Shown: positions 34,745-42,666 of the stretch, in pieces | How positions within the stretch are numbered: the stretch's first letter is position 1 | How the letters are laid out: every line of letters begins with the position of its first letter | Assembly: GCA_001897835.1 (NCBI GenBank) | Contig: MKUN01000019.1 | Coordinates: 56,675 to 101,599 of the forward strand | Source of the DNA: Bacteroidetes bacterium 46-16 | GTDB taxonomy: Bacteria > Bacteroidota > Bacteroidia > Chitinophagales > Chitinophagaceae | Direction: 5' to 3' | Length of the DNA stretch: 44,925 nucleotides | Notes under the pieces: generated by a model | The model's input: only the letters and a program-made list of their open reading frames with translations | Databases searched by the model: none | What the model was told of the DNA's origin: nothing | Position numbers and translations under genes: made by a program

Positions 34745-36058
34745 ATGCAAACAGAAGCGCTCTCCTTTTGGGAAAAGAACAGGTTACTCATCAAGGGCTT
34801 TTTAACGGGCTTCCTTATACTGGTCATGATGATACCCACCGTATTATAATGCAACTGGTAAAAGAACGGCAGAACAGGCAAAACGAAGTGATAAATGAGG
34901 TCAGCAGCAAATGGGGTGGAAGCCAGCTGATAAGTGGGCCGTTAATAGCCGTGCCCTATTACAGCAAAGATGCGAATAGCAGGAAAACCGCATATTACCT
35001 GCCCGAGCACCTCGATATAAGCGGCGATCTAAAACCGGAATTAAGGCACCGCAGCCTCTACGATGTAAAACCATATGAATCGGAACTCGACCTGCGGGGG
35101 AAATTCAAACCCCATTAGTACCGGGAAATTGCAAATACCGCCCGAAAATATGTATTGGAATGAGGCACACTTAATACTTGGTATCGGTGATGCAAAAGGA
35201 CTGGTAGAAGAGGTTTCCGCCACATTGAACGGGCAGCAGCAAACCATGGAAGCAGGGACGCCTGATAAACGCCTGTTTGATGAGGGACTAAACCTCCCAT
35301 TATCCGCAGATCCCAACAATAGCCTCGATTACGATATTCATATTAAGCTCAAGGGTTCATCAAATCTGTATTTCGTACCTGTTGGTAAAACAACCGAAGC
35401 AAGGCTGCGATCGCCATGGAAAGACCCTGCCTTCGATGGGCAGTACCTGCCTTCTAAAACACCCGAAGTAAATGAAAAAGGATTTAGTGCATATTGGAAA
35501 GTATTACAGGTGTCGCGCAACTTTCCCCAGGCCTGGAAAGATGGTAGTTACGACATATCGCGGTCGGCATTTGGTGTAAAGCTGGTACAGGCTACTGATG
35601 ATTATACCATGACGGAACGCTGTGTTAAATACGCCATACTCTTCATTCTACTTACCTTTACGGTTTTCTTCTTCATGGAGATCATGCAAAAAGTACAGGT
35701 ACATCCGCTGCAATATATATTGGTGGGTTTTGCGCTATGTATCTTTTATGCCTTGCTGCTGTCCATATCCGAATATTCGGGTTTCAGACCAGCCTACTTC
35801 ATAGCATCCGCAGCTACAGTGTTGCTTATCGGGGCATATGTATGGGGTATTTTCAGGAAGCTAAGGGTAGCACTGGGCTTCACCATCTCACTATCAGCTT
35901 TGTATGCCTATATTTTTATACTGGTGCAGTTGCAGGATTATGCGCTCATTTTCGGTAGCATAGGCTTATTCCTCATACTTGCGGTCATCATGTTCTACTC
36001 AGGAAAAATAGACTGGTACGGCACTGGGAAAAAGGATAAAAGAGTGGCTGCTGTTTAA
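34745..36058 (+). pseudogene. creD: creD-like inner membrane protein gene with two compensating frameshifts
   Basis: Read in one piece this would be a CreD-type inner membrane protein of about 437 residues: MQTEALSFW, one N-terminal helix, a large periplasmic part and four to six C-terminal helices. The N-terminal frame stops at TAA after MIPTVL. The family sequence continues in another frame (IMQLVKERQNRQNEVINEV), as if one base were lost near 34848. That frame stops after LRGKFKP, and the continuation (ISTGKLQIPPENMYWNE) returns to the original frame, as if one base were gained in CCCC near 35110. The net change is zero. Either the gene is decaying or the window has two sequencing errors; CreD function in envelope stress is unproven here. 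Confidence 0.8.
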
Positions 36059-36063
36059 ACCTG

Positions 36064-36112
36064 TGTTGAGTTATTGCTGGCATTGGCAGCAATAGCTCAA
36101 CATATTTTCTTT
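36064..36112 (+). terminator. Terminator after creD, overlapping the convergent methyltransferase stop
   Basis: TGTTGAGTTATTGCTG, seven-base loop, CAGCAATAGCTCAACA gives a 16-pair stem with one G-T pair, followed by TATTTTCTTT. The methyltransferase stop codon (36097-36099) lies in its right arm. Confidence 0.85.
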
Positions 36113-36819
36113 GCTACAACTACCCTTAATGGCGGAAAAGTATCCAGCAGGTAAGGCCCCTTTTTAATCACTTCCATATGCAGGGCTTCAAACACCGCAG
36201 CATATTGCCCGGTATGCCTGAAATCGGAGATAATAGCGGTGCCGCCTGTTGCCAATACCCGGTATATCTCTTTACAGGCACGCTCGCGTTGTTCTTTACT
36301 TTTAATATTATGCAGGCAAAGGTTGCTCAGCACCAGGTCGAAAGCGTTATCCGGCAGTTCATTGCTAGTAATGTCCACTGTTTCTATATTTACTTTATCA
36401 GCTACGCCTTCCAGTTCGGCATTCTTAAGCGCGAGTTCTTTCTTATTGTTCCCAAGGTCCTTACTGCTCCAAATATCGATACCCGTGGCTTTGCCGGTTA
36501 TCAGTTGTTTAGCCGCACCGACCATGAGCAGGCCACGGCCTGTGCCTACATCCAGTACCTGCTCATGTCCTCTTATCTTATTGAGCTTTAGCATCCTGTT
36601 GCGGTGCCGGAATTTGCCGAACCGGGCATACAGCAGCATCAAAACAGCTTCGAGGAAACAAACGGCACCGGCCCAAATGCCAAAAGAGAAAAGAGATGAA
36701 GACCATGTGCCTGATGGATAGTACCCGGCGAATAATGCCAAACCTGCCCCGGCCATACTAAAAAGGACCAGGATCAATGTAACACCCGGTGCATCTACGC
36801 CATAATCAGGTTTCTTCAT
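36097..36819 (-). CDS. Membrane-anchored class I SAM-dependent methyltransferase
   Basis: The 240-residue protein starts with two hydrophobic helices (about residues 12-31 and 43-65) that anchor it in the inner membrane. A class I methyltransferase domain follows: motif I VLDVGTGRGLLMVGA, the acidic loop GIDIWS, motif II/IV LVLSNLCLHNI, and TAIISDFRHT near the end. The substrate is not evident; small-molecule or quinone/lipid methylation is possible given the anchor. Its promoter region shows only a weak -7 match. It is convergent with creD and separated from the upstream ribosomal operon by that operon's terminator. Confidence 0.85.
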   Translation of the reverse strand: MKKPDYGVDAPGVTLILVLFSMAGAGLALFAGYYPSGTWSSSLFSFGIWAGAVCFLEAVLMLLYARFGKFRHRNRMLKLNKIRGHEQVLDVGTGRGLLMVGAAKQLITGKATGIDIWSSKDLGNNKKELALKNAELEGVADKVNIETVDITSNELPDNAFDLVLSNLCLHNIKSKEQRERACKEIYRVLATGGTAIISDFRHTGQYAAVFEALHMEVIKKGPYLLDTFPPLRVVVAKKIC

Positions 36820-36879
36820 ATTGTGTGTCGTTTGCGGAAACTCACAATATAATACAAAAAAACAACCAGTGTATTGAGG

Positions 36880-36906
36880 AAAAGAAAAAGCTACCCAAAG
36901 GTAGCT
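36880..36906 (-). terminator. Terminator of the rpmB-rpmG-DUF4295 operon
   Basis: On the minus strand AGCTACC, TTTG, GGTAGCT forms a 7-pair stem followed by TTTTCTTTTCC. Confidence 0.8.
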
Positions 36907-36967
36907 CTATATTGGAATATGTTTATAAGTCCAAGTTTACAGGCTCAGTCTATAGAGGCTGTTCCAA

Positions 36968-37141
36968 CTACTTGGTAGCAGCAAGAAAGTCTTTTACCTT
37001 CTCCTTGTGCACCATAGCTTCTTTAAAGGTGTAAGCGCCTGTTTTAGGGCTGCGTACCGCCTTAATAACTTTAGTATAGTTCTTTGCTTCTGCTGCCTGT
37101 TTCGGATCTTTCTTGATCGCGGTCTTCGCTGCTTTTGCCAT
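36968..37141 (-). CDS. DUF4295 small basic protein (ribosomal operon)
   Basis: This 57-residue gene begins at the ATG at 37141 (MAKAAKTAIKKDPKQAAEAK) and ends KVKDFLAATK. It is the Bacteroidota DUF4295 family, always found just after the L33 gene and so probably linked to the ribosome. It is lysine-rich (about one residue in five). It lies 24 bases downstream of rpmG, in the same operon, and is followed by a terminator. The family function is unknown. Confidence 0.9.
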   Translation of the reverse strand: MAKAAKTAIKKDPKQAAEAKNYTKVIKAVRSPKTGAYTFKEAMVHKEKVKDFLAATK

Positions 37142-37165
37142 GACTCAGAATATTTTTAAAAGAGG

Positions 37166-37348
37166 TTATTTAATTTCTTTGTGAACAGTTACACGCTTCA
37201 TGATAGCATTGTATTTCTTCAATTCTATACGCTCGGGTGTATTCTTTTTGTTCTTAGTGGTAATGTAACGGCTGGTACCGGGCAAGCCGCTGTTTTTATG
37301 CTCGGTGCATTCCAATATTACCTGAACGCGGTTTCCTTTTTTAGCCAT
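37166..37348 (-). CDS. rpmG: 50S ribosomal protein L33
   Basis: The 60-residue protein is the L33 form [21 protein letters not shown] with the family core [23 protein letters not shown]. It has only one cysteine, so it is the zinc-free version rather than the CxxC...CxxC type. It is 34 bases behind rpmB and 24 bases ahead of the DUF4295 gene, as in most Bacteroidota. Confidence 0.95.
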   Translation of the reverse strand: MAKKGNRVQVILECTEHKNSGLPGTSRYITTKNKKNTPERIELKKYNAIMKRVTVHKEIK

Positions 37349-37382
37349 TTTATAATGCGTTTATTACTTTTTGCTTTTATAA

Positions 37383-37619
37383 TTAGATCTTTTGTCCCTG
37401 TGCGCGCAGTTCTTTTACTACAGAAAGCAATCCGTTCTTATTGATGGTGCGGATAGCATCTGTGGTTAATTTCAGGGTTACCCAACGATCTTCTTCAGCA
37501 AGGAAAAAGCGCTTGGTCTGTAAATTGGGCATAAAGCGACGAAGTGACTTCTTATTAGAGAAAGATACTTTGTGACCTTTTACCGGTTTTCTGCCTGTTA
37601 CCTGACAAACACGTGCCAT
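37383..37619 (-). CDS. rpmB: 50S ribosomal protein L28
   Basis: The 78-residue protein starts MARVCQVTGRKPVKGHKVSF and continues with the RRFMPNLQTKRFFL core, the L28 pattern of Bacteroidota. It is the first gene of the rpmB-rpmG-DUF4295 operon, and the upstream region holds a -33/-7 promoter pair. Confidence 0.96.
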   Translation of the reverse strand: MARVCQVTGRKPVKGHKVSFSNKKSLRRFMPNLQTKRFFLAEEDRWVTLKLTTDAIRTINKNGLLSVVKELRAQGQKI

Positions 37620-37640
37620 TTTCTGATTTTTTTAGGACTG

Positions 37641-37671
37641 CAAAGGTCTTTTTTTTTTACGTAACGGCAAA
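37641..37671 (-). promoter_or_regulatory. rpmB promoter: TTTG-N19-GACCTTTG
   Basis: On the minus strand TTTG (37671-37668), a 19-base spacer and GACCTTTG (37648-37641) fit the primary promoter of this phylum except for the first T of the -7 box. A long T/A-run fills the spacer. The box ends about 21 bases before the rpmB ATG. Confidence 0.6.
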
Positions 37672-37704
37672 ATATTTTCATATTTTTTTTGTCCCCACTA
37701 TTGC

Positions 37705-38436
37705 CTAGGGCATTTCGGGCAATATCAAGCTATCCAAATCGCTGATGCCGGGTACATTTTCGCTTATAAAACCTTCGCCATATGCTACACCGATACGTTT
37801 GCCCAGCAGTGCAGCACGTGCCTCGATATTCTTCAAAAAATCACCTTTTGCTATATATGTAAGCGGTTCATTTGAATCAGGATCGTGAAACTGGCTTTTA
37901 TAGCACTTTACCACCTCCATTTTCTGCTCCTGCTCACTGCTGATGTCTATTATAAAGGCCGGCTCTGTAAAGCGGTCCTGGATCATGTGATAGACCCGTT
38001 TGGGGCGCCATGCCTCCTGTGCCTGACCTTTGTAACTGGTCTCTATCTTCCTGAGGCCCGCGAGGAAACAGGCATCGGCTATCAGCCGCCCCGCCCTGCC
38101 ATGATCGGGATGACGATCGGCAAGTGCATTGGCGATCACTATCTCCGGGCGGTATTTGCGTATATATTCTATTAAAAGCAGTTGGTGCTCTTTATCATTC
38201 CTGAAAAAGCCATCGGCCATGCCTGCATTTTCCCGTACCTGTACTCCCATTGCCTTTGCCGCATCCTGCGCCTCCTGCAACCTTATGGCCGCGGTGCCGC
38301 GTGTGCCCAGTTCGCCCTCCGTGAGATCGACAATACCTACAGCCTGGCCCTTTTTAGCGTGCTTTATGAGCGTGCCGGCACAGCCCAGTTCAATATCATC
38401 GGGGTGGACAGCTATTGCAAGGATATGGAGTTTCAT
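37705..38436 (-). CDS. bshB1: Bacillithiol biosynthesis deacetylase BshB1
   Basis: BshB1 removes the acetyl group from N-acetylglucosaminyl-malate, the second step of bacillithiol synthesis. The 243-residue protein is a PIG-L/LmbE zinc hydrolase: AVHPDD (His11-Pro-Asp-Asp14), ADRHPDHGRAGRL, and the mid-chain DLTEGELGTRGT, which is typical of BshB1. The C-terminal VAYGEGF matches the family. No other bsh gene is in the window. It lies 95 bases behind the SDR gene on the same strand and has its own -7 box just before the ATG. Confidence 0.93.
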   Translation of the reverse strand: MKLHILAIAVHPDDIELGCAGTLIKHAKKGQAVGIVDLTEGELGTRGTAAIRLQEAQDAAKAMGVQVRENAGMADGFFRNDKEHQLLLIEYIRKYRPEIVIANALADRHPDHGRAGRLIADACFLAGLRKIETSYKGQAQEAWRPKRVYHMIQDRFTEPAFIIDISSEQEQKMEVVKCYKSQFHDPDSNEPLTYIAKGDFLKNIEARAALLGKRIGVAYGEGFISENVPGISDLDSLILPEMP

Positions 38437-38441
38437 GGTTG

Positions 38442-38449
38442 CAAAATTA
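38442..38449 (-). promoter_or_regulatory. bshB1 -7 box TAATTTTG, five bases from the ATG
   Basis: Exact TAnnTTTG match. Only five bases lie between it and the ATG at 38436, so transcription would start at or next to the start codon. A 9-base tandem repeat begins immediately upstream of the box. Confidence 0.55.
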
Positions 38450-38450
38450 G

Positions 38451-38486
38451 TTGAATAAGTTGAGTAAGTTGACCAGGTTGAATGGG
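38451..38486. repeat. 9-base tandem repeat, about four copies, behind the bshB1 -7 box
   Basis: TTGAATAAG, TTGAGTAAG, TTGACCAGG and TTGAATGGG follow each other with a strict 9-base period. It fills the space where the -33 element would lie. Confidence 0.75.
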
Positions 38487-38531
38487 TTAATTGAGTAAAG
38501 GCTTTTTATCAACTTATGAAAGCTATCATAA

Positions 38532-39479
38532 TTACTTACTTTCCCGCAGGTGGGTGAGCATGTCGTGGGTCATTTTATCGAGGCCAAATTCATGCTGCCA
38601 GCCCCAATCGTTACGGGCTGGACCATCATCAATGCTTTTGGGCCAGCCATCGGCTATGGCCTGCCTGAAATCGGGAGCATAATCGATCTTAAATTCCGGT
38701 ATGTGGTATTTAATGGTCTCTGCTATCTCTTTGGGCGAGAAACTCATGGCGCTGAAGTTGTAGGCCATACGTGTCTTTACCTGGTCGGCAGGGGCTTCCA
38801 TTAACTGGATCGTGCCGCGTATGGCATCATCCATATACATCATGGGCAGGTATGTATCTTTATCGAGGAAGCAGGTATAATGTTTGTTCTTCAGCGCCTC
38901 GTGGTATATCTCCACTGCATAATCGGTAGTGCCACCACCCGGTGCCGACTTCCAGCTAATAAGGCCGGGGTAACGCAGGCTGCGAACATCAAGCCCCCAG
39001 CGCATATTGTAATACTGGCACCATAGCTCGCCTGCATATTTACTGATACCATAAACCGTTTTGGGTTCTATAATGGTTTGCTGGGGGGTATGCTCACGCG
39101 GCGTGGTGGGCCCGAATACAGCTATTGAACTGGGCCAGTATATCTTGGCCAGCTTTTCCTGCACAGCGATATCCAGTACCTGCAGGAGGCTTTGCATATT
39201 GATATCCCAGGCCTTCTTGGGGTCTTTCTCGCCCGTAGCCGAGAGCAGTGCGGCAAGGTGATATACCTGGGTAATGCCTTCTTTTTTTACGATATCCAAT
39301 ACTGCATTGGCATCCATAGCATTAAGCACCCTGTAAGGACCACGGTCTTTCAAAAGGGGATGAGGCTCCTGCTTCAGGTCACTTGCGATCACATTGTCAT
39401 TACCATAGGCTTCGCGCAATGCCATAGCCAGTTCAACACCTATCTGCCCGCCGGCACCTAATATCAGTATCTTGTCCAT
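38532..39479 (-). CDS. SDR-type L-threonine 3-dehydrogenase-like epimerase/dehydratase
   Basis: The 315-residue protein is an extended short-chain dehydrogenase. The NAD motif GAGGQIG is at residues 8-14, the active site is SSIAVFG with YGISK (Tyr and Lys), and the substrate region is RYPGLISW. The sequence matches the SDR L-threonine 3-dehydrogenases of Bacteroidota and Cupriavidus, which oxidise threonine to 2-amino-3-ketobutyrate. A UDP-sugar epimerase is the main alternative and less likely given GGGTTDYAVEIYHEAL. No kbl (glycine acetyltransferase) gene is in view. It stands between carA and bshB1 with its own -7 box. Confidence 0.85.
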   Translation of the reverse strand: MDKILILGAGGQIGVELAMALREAYGNDNVIASDLKQEPHPLLKDRGPYRVLNAMDANAVLDIVKKEGITQVYHLAALLSATGEKDPKKAWDINMQSLLQVLDIAVQEKLAKIYWPSSIAVFGPTTPREHTPQQTIIEPKTVYGISKYAGELWCQYYNMRWGLDVRSLRYPGLISWKSAPGGGTTDYAVEIYHEALKNKHYTCFLDKDTYLPMMYMDDAIRGTIQLMEAPADQVKTRMAYNFSAMSFSPKEIAETIKYHIPEFKIDYAPDFRQAIADGWPKSIDDGPARNDWGWQHEFGLDKMTHDMLTHLRESK

Positions 39480-39484
39480 TAAGT

Positions 39485-39492
39485 CAAAAGTA
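39485..39492 (-). promoter_or_regulatory. -7 box TACTTTTG of the SDR gene, five bases from the ATG
   Basis: Exact TAnnTTTG match. Five bases separate it from the ATG at 39479. The box overlaps the first unit of a 7-base tandem repeat. Confidence 0.5.
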
Positions 39493-39513
39493 AAAAGTGA
39501 AAAGCAAAAAGCA
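39486..39513. repeat. 7-base tandem repeat AAAAGYR, four copies, over the SDR promoter
   Basis: AAAAGTA, AAAAGTG, AAAAGCA and AAAAGCA at strict 7-base spacing. The first unit forms part of the -7 box. Confidence 0.8.
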
Positions 39514-39570
39514 CCTTATAATTTATAATTCAGAAGGCAAAGCGCAAAAAAAAAACGGGAATAAACCGGA

Positions 39571-40686
39571 TTATTTCGCCATTGCACTTTCGATCATCTG
39601 CACAAAATCATCGAACAGGTACCTTGAATCATGCGGACCGGGTGTGGCCTCGGGATGGTACTGTACCGAGAAAGCCGGTTTATGCTTCATGCGGATGCCT
39701 TCTATAGAACCATCGTTGAGGTTGATATGGGTCACTTCAAGCCCGTCAGCATTCTTCACCGCTTCGGGATCGACACCAAAACCATGATTTTGGGTAGTGA
39801 TCTCACTTTTGCCCGTGATGATGTTTTTGACCGGGTGATTGAGGCCCCTGTGGCCGTGGTGCATTTTGAATGTAGGAATGTCGTTGGCCCTTGCCAGAAG
39901 CTGGTGGCCAAGGCAGATACCAAAAAAAGGTTTGTTGGTAGCCAATACATCCTTTACTGTTTTTACGGCATAATCCATGCTGCCGGGGTCGCCGGGGCCA
40001 TTGCTGATGAAATAGCCATGCGGCTGAAACTCTTCGAGTGTGGCCAGGCCGGTCTTTGCCGGGAATACTTTCACATAAGCATTGCGCTCGGTAAGGCAGT
40101 TCAATATGTTGCGTTTGACCCCATAATCGAGCACTGCTACCCTTATTGGCGAATCGGGTGAACCTAATGTATATGCTTCTTTGGTGCTGACCTCGCTGCT
40201 GAGCTCAAGACCATCCATATCGGGCACTTTGGCGAGCTCGGCCTTAAGGGCCTCTTTATCGCTTATCTCGGTGCTGATGATGCAGTTTTGCGCGCCTTTG
40301 CTGCGGATGTGCTGCACAAGGGCACGGGTATCGAGATCGTAAATAGCCACTATATTGTTCTGAACGAGATATTCATCAAGACCTTCATCGGCTATCATGC
40401 GGCTGTAACGCAGTGATATATTCTTGCATATAAGGCCTTTGATCTTGATGGAATCGCTTTCCACATCGGCCCCTTTAGCACCATAATTACCTACATAATC
40501 ATTATTCATTATAAGTACCTGGCCGGTATAGGAAGGATCGGTAAAGACCTCCTGGTAACCGGTCATACCCGTATTGAAGCATATCTCCCCACCGCAAGTG
40601 CCCTTTGCACCGGCAGCTTTACCTCTTAAAAAAGTCCCGTCTTCGAGGAGTAACCAGGCGGGAGCAGCATTTTGTTGATCAGGCAT
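39571..40686 (-). CDS. carA: Carbamoyl-phosphate synthase small subunit
   Basis: CarA hydrolyses glutamine and passes ammonia to CarB to make carbamoyl phosphate for arginine and pyrimidines. The 371-residue protein has the N-terminal CarA domain (EDGTFLRGKAAGAKGTCGGE, then MTGYQEVFTDPSYTGQ) and a class I amidotransferase domain. The latter has the nucleophile Cys in FGICLGHQLLA and the His/Glu pair in QYHPEATPGPHD. No carB is in view. The upstream 360 bases carry a -7 box, an 8-base periodic repeat and no gene. Confidence 0.96.
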   Translation of the reverse strand: MPDQQNAAPAWLLLEDGTFLRGKAAGAKGTCGGEICFNTGMTGYQEVFTDPSYTGQVLIMNNDYVGNYGAKGADVESDSIKIKGLICKNISLRYSRMIADEGLDEYLVQNNIVAIYDLDTRALVQHIRSKGAQNCIISTEISDKEALKAELAKVPDMDGLELSSEVSTKEAYTLGSPDSPIRVAVLDYGVKRNILNCLTERNAYVKVFPAKTGLATLEEFQPHGYFISNGPGDPGSMDYAVKTVKDVLATNKPFFGICLGHQLLARANDIPTFKMHHGHRGLNHPVKNIITGKSEITTQNHGFGVDPEAVKNADGLEVTHINLNDGSIEGIRMKHKPAFSVQYHPEATPGPHDSRYLFDDFVQMIESAMAK

Positions 40687-40702
40687 AAAAAAACAAATTG
40701 TG

Positions 40703-40710
40703 CAAATGTA
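40703..40710 (-). promoter_or_regulatory. carA -7 box TACATTTG
   Basis: Exact TAnnTTTG match on the minus strand, ending 16 bases before the carA ATG. Confidence 0.6.
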
Positions 40711-40715
40711 AGGGA

Positions 40716-40771
40716 AATGAAGGAATGGCAGAAAGGTAAAATGGCTGAAATGTGGGAATGTGGAAAAGTGA
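40716..40771. repeat. 8-base periodic tract, seven degenerate units, behind the carA -7 box
   Basis: AATGAAGG, AATGGCAG, AAAGGTAA, AATGGCTG, AAATGTGG, GAATGTGG and AAAAGTGA follow at an 8-base period. The tract begins six bases upstream of the carA -7 box. Confidence 0.6.
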
Positions 40772-41045
40772 GGGAATTCAATGGTTGCCAGTCAGGGACA
40801 GCAGGGACAGATAAGAACCTGCTACGGAAATATTGGGATAATCTCTATCATGATCCCGGCCATTTGAAAATAATTCACGTTTTAATTCACAACCATCCTT
40901 TTTTCTTGTCTAATATTTTGCAGCCCGGCTTATTGCGTACAAAAACAAACAATATGCAAAAGACCATCAAGCACATAAACTACCAGGACAGTTTCTCTTA
41001 ATAATACATGAACAAACAAAAATTAAACAATTAAAAAAACAGAAA

Positions 41046-41450
41046 ATGGAAACAAATTTCAATGCAGAAGAACAGCGGGTTTACAGTACAATCGAAACCA
41101 TGGTAAATGCCTTCCAAAAAAAAGACATAAGCGGCGTTTTAGCAACCTACGAGGAAAATGCGATTGTAATGTTCGAACCTCAAAAGCCAATTTCAGGCAA
41201 GGAGAATCTAAGAATAGCTTTCAAGCAATTCTCAGAAATGAACCCAACCTTTACCTTTAGCAGACATGAAATTTATATCTCGGGAGATATTGCAACCCAT
41301 ATAGCTCCCTGGACAATGACGGGCAATATGCCGGATGGTGCCTTAATAGAACAATGTGGCCTCTCGGTTGCTGTATTAAGAAAGCAAGCTGATGGGAATT
41401 GGTTAATGATCCAGGATAATCCCAGCGGGCAATTTTCAATGGGCATATAA
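41046..41450 (+). CDS. SnoaL-like (NTF2-fold) protein
   Basis: The 134-residue protein has the SnoaL/DUF4440 cone-fold pattern: an N-terminal helix (VYSTIETMVNAFQKKDISGVL) cut here before ATYEENAIVMFEP, then a beta sheet with DGALIEQCGLSVAVLRKQADGNWLMIQDN. Such small domains bind ligands or act as isomerases or hydrolases. Its neighbour is an ECF sigma factor; ECF41-type sigma factors carry a SnoaL-like domain fused at their C-terminus, so a separate SnoaL gene beside a sigma gene may be a split version (inference). The region is richer in A/T than the operons to its left. Confidence 0.82.
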   Translation: METNFNAEEQRVYSTIETMVNAFQKKDISGVLATYEENAIVMFEPQKPISGKENLRIAFKQFSEMNPTFTFSRHEIYISGDIATHIAPWTMTGNMPDGALIEQCGLSVAVLRKQADGNWLMIQDNPSGQFSMGI

Positions 41451-41471
41451 TCAATATTTTGTTTCTTTATT

Positions 41472-41499
41472 AAGGGGGTGCCTTTACAGGCATCCCCTT
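41472..41499. other. Stem-loop between the SnoaL-like and sigma genes
   Basis: AAGGGGGTGCC, loop TTTACA, GGCATCCCCTT forms an 11-pair stem with one G-T pair. No T-run follows, so it may be an attenuator or an mRNA stability element rather than a full terminator. Confidence 0.55.
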
Positions 41500-41519
41500 G
41501 ACAGAATTATTCAAATGAT

Positions 41520-42320
41520 ATGGATGAACGGAATGTTATTAATCGCTGCCTTGAAGGTGATAGGCAAAGTTTGGAAAAATTAATAACCATTGTGCAACCC
41601 TTGGTTTTCAATCTTTCACTTCGGTTTCTATGGAACAGAATGGACGCCGAGGATGCAACACAAGAAATATTGATAAAAATTGTCACAAACCTTGGCAAAT
41701 TTGACCATAGAAGCAAATTCAATACCTGGGTTTACAGGGTTGCAACCAATTATCTAATAAACCAGAAACAAACTAAAACCGAAACGATACTTACTTCATT
41801 TGACGTGTATGCAGATGACCTAAAGGATTTTAAGGCCCCCTTGGAATACAATCTACCCGATAAAATGCTATTGGAAAAAGAAATGAAGATAAGCTGCACC
41901 CTCGCCATGCTTCAATGCCTGAATAGGGATCTGCGCTTAACATTTATTTTAGGGAGTATTTTAAAACTGAATAGTAAAATAGGTTCGGAAATCTCAAATA
42001 CTACTCCCGAAAATTTCAGGAAAAGGCTCCAGCAATCCAGAAAAATATTGAGTGCTTTCTTAAAAGGCAACTGCGGCATATATAACCCGGCAAATAACTG
42101 CAGATGCAGCAAACGAATCAATACCGCCTTAACCTGTGGTAGGATTGAAAAAAGCAGGCTGAATTTTGCCGATAAGATCGAATCCTATACTGCAGAAGTG
42201 GAGGAATTACATTCCCTGTCCGGAATATACAAAAACCATGGATCTTTTAAGTCCGAGGGTAGCTTCATTATCGAACTAAATAAAATCCTGGCCACAAAGG
42301 GAATCATACGGGATAATTAA
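41520..42320 (+). CDS. ECF-like sigma factor with a cysteine-containing C-terminal extension
   Basis: The 266-residue protein has sigma region 2 (MDAEDATQEILIKIVTNLG; FNTWVYRVATNYLIN) and a divergent region 4 (GSILKLNSKIGSEISNTTPENF, cut across the helix-turn-helix). About 85 further residues follow, beginning with NPANNCRCSKRI and containing another Cys (LTCGR). The NPANxCRC motif recurs in a group of ECF sigma factors and could hold metal. No anti-sigma gene follows, so this extension may take that control role. A SnoaL-like gene lies 69 bases upstream. The region 4 sequence is unusual, so the exact promoter specificity cannot be guessed. Confidence 0.82.
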   Translation: MDERNVINRCLEGDRQSLEKLITIVQPLVFNLSLRFLWNRMDAEDATQEILIKIVTNLGKFDHRSKFNTWVYRVATNYLINQKQTKTETILTSFDVYADDLKDFKAPLEYNLPDKMLLEKEMKISCTLAMLQCLNRDLRLTFILGSILKLNSKIGSEISNTTPENFRKRLQQSRKILSAFLKGNCGIYNPANNCRCSKRINTALTCGRIEKSRLNFADKIESYTAEVEELHSLSGIYKNHGSFKSEGSFIIELNKILATKGIIRDN

Positions 42321-42438
42321 GCTGCCCTAAAAAATGATGCAGCCATCGAAGAGAGTTCGCGTCACAACGGCCATGCAGAGATAATTTTCAAGTTGAGATG
42401 AATTAATAATGTTACCTTGGGGAGATACTACATAGTTT

Positions 42439-42666
42439 ATGCCCAACCCAATAGATGCAAACCAGAAAAGCAGGTTCTCCCAAAACTTTAACCGGATGAT
42501 GCAGAATGCCAGCCCGGAACTGAAAAAGAAATGGGACGGTGTTGTGAACTGGGATGAACGCAATAACAAGCCCGATATACAGGCCAATATCATCAACGGG
42601 CTGACGCCAGCCATGAAAGCAAGGTATATAGACCTGCTGAACAAACTGCGGAGGGGCGAACTATAG
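42439..42666 (+). CDS. Small charged hypothetical protein (75 residues)
   Basis: No family recognised. The protein is helical and polar (MPNPIDANQKSRFSQNFNR; then KAKWDG-like turns and LTPAMKARYIDLLNKLRRG), without signal or membrane segment. It has good coding composition and a one-mismatch -7 box (TACCTTGG at about 42413) about 18 bases ahead of the ATG. Its stop overlaps the convergent gene's stop in the palindrome CTATAG. Confidence 0.6.
   Translation: MPNPIDANQKSRFSQNFNRMMQNASPELKKKWDGVVNWDERNNKPDIQANIINGLTPAMKARYIDLLNKLRRGEL

Larger units (their letters stand above)
40687..41045. other. 359-base stretch without a supported gene
   Basis: This holds the carA promoter, the 8-base periodic tract (40716-40771), a short repeat (AGGGACAGC AGGGACAG near 40795) and A/T-rich sequence before the SnoaL-like gene. 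An open frame of 109 codons crosses it, but it begins inside carA and shows no protein-like composition. I see no RNA gene. Confidence 0.6.

Noticed and set aside
40672-41001. 109-codon frame in the carA-SnoaL gap
   Set aside because: It begins inside carA, runs through the 8-base repeat tract and has no promoter or family resemblance.
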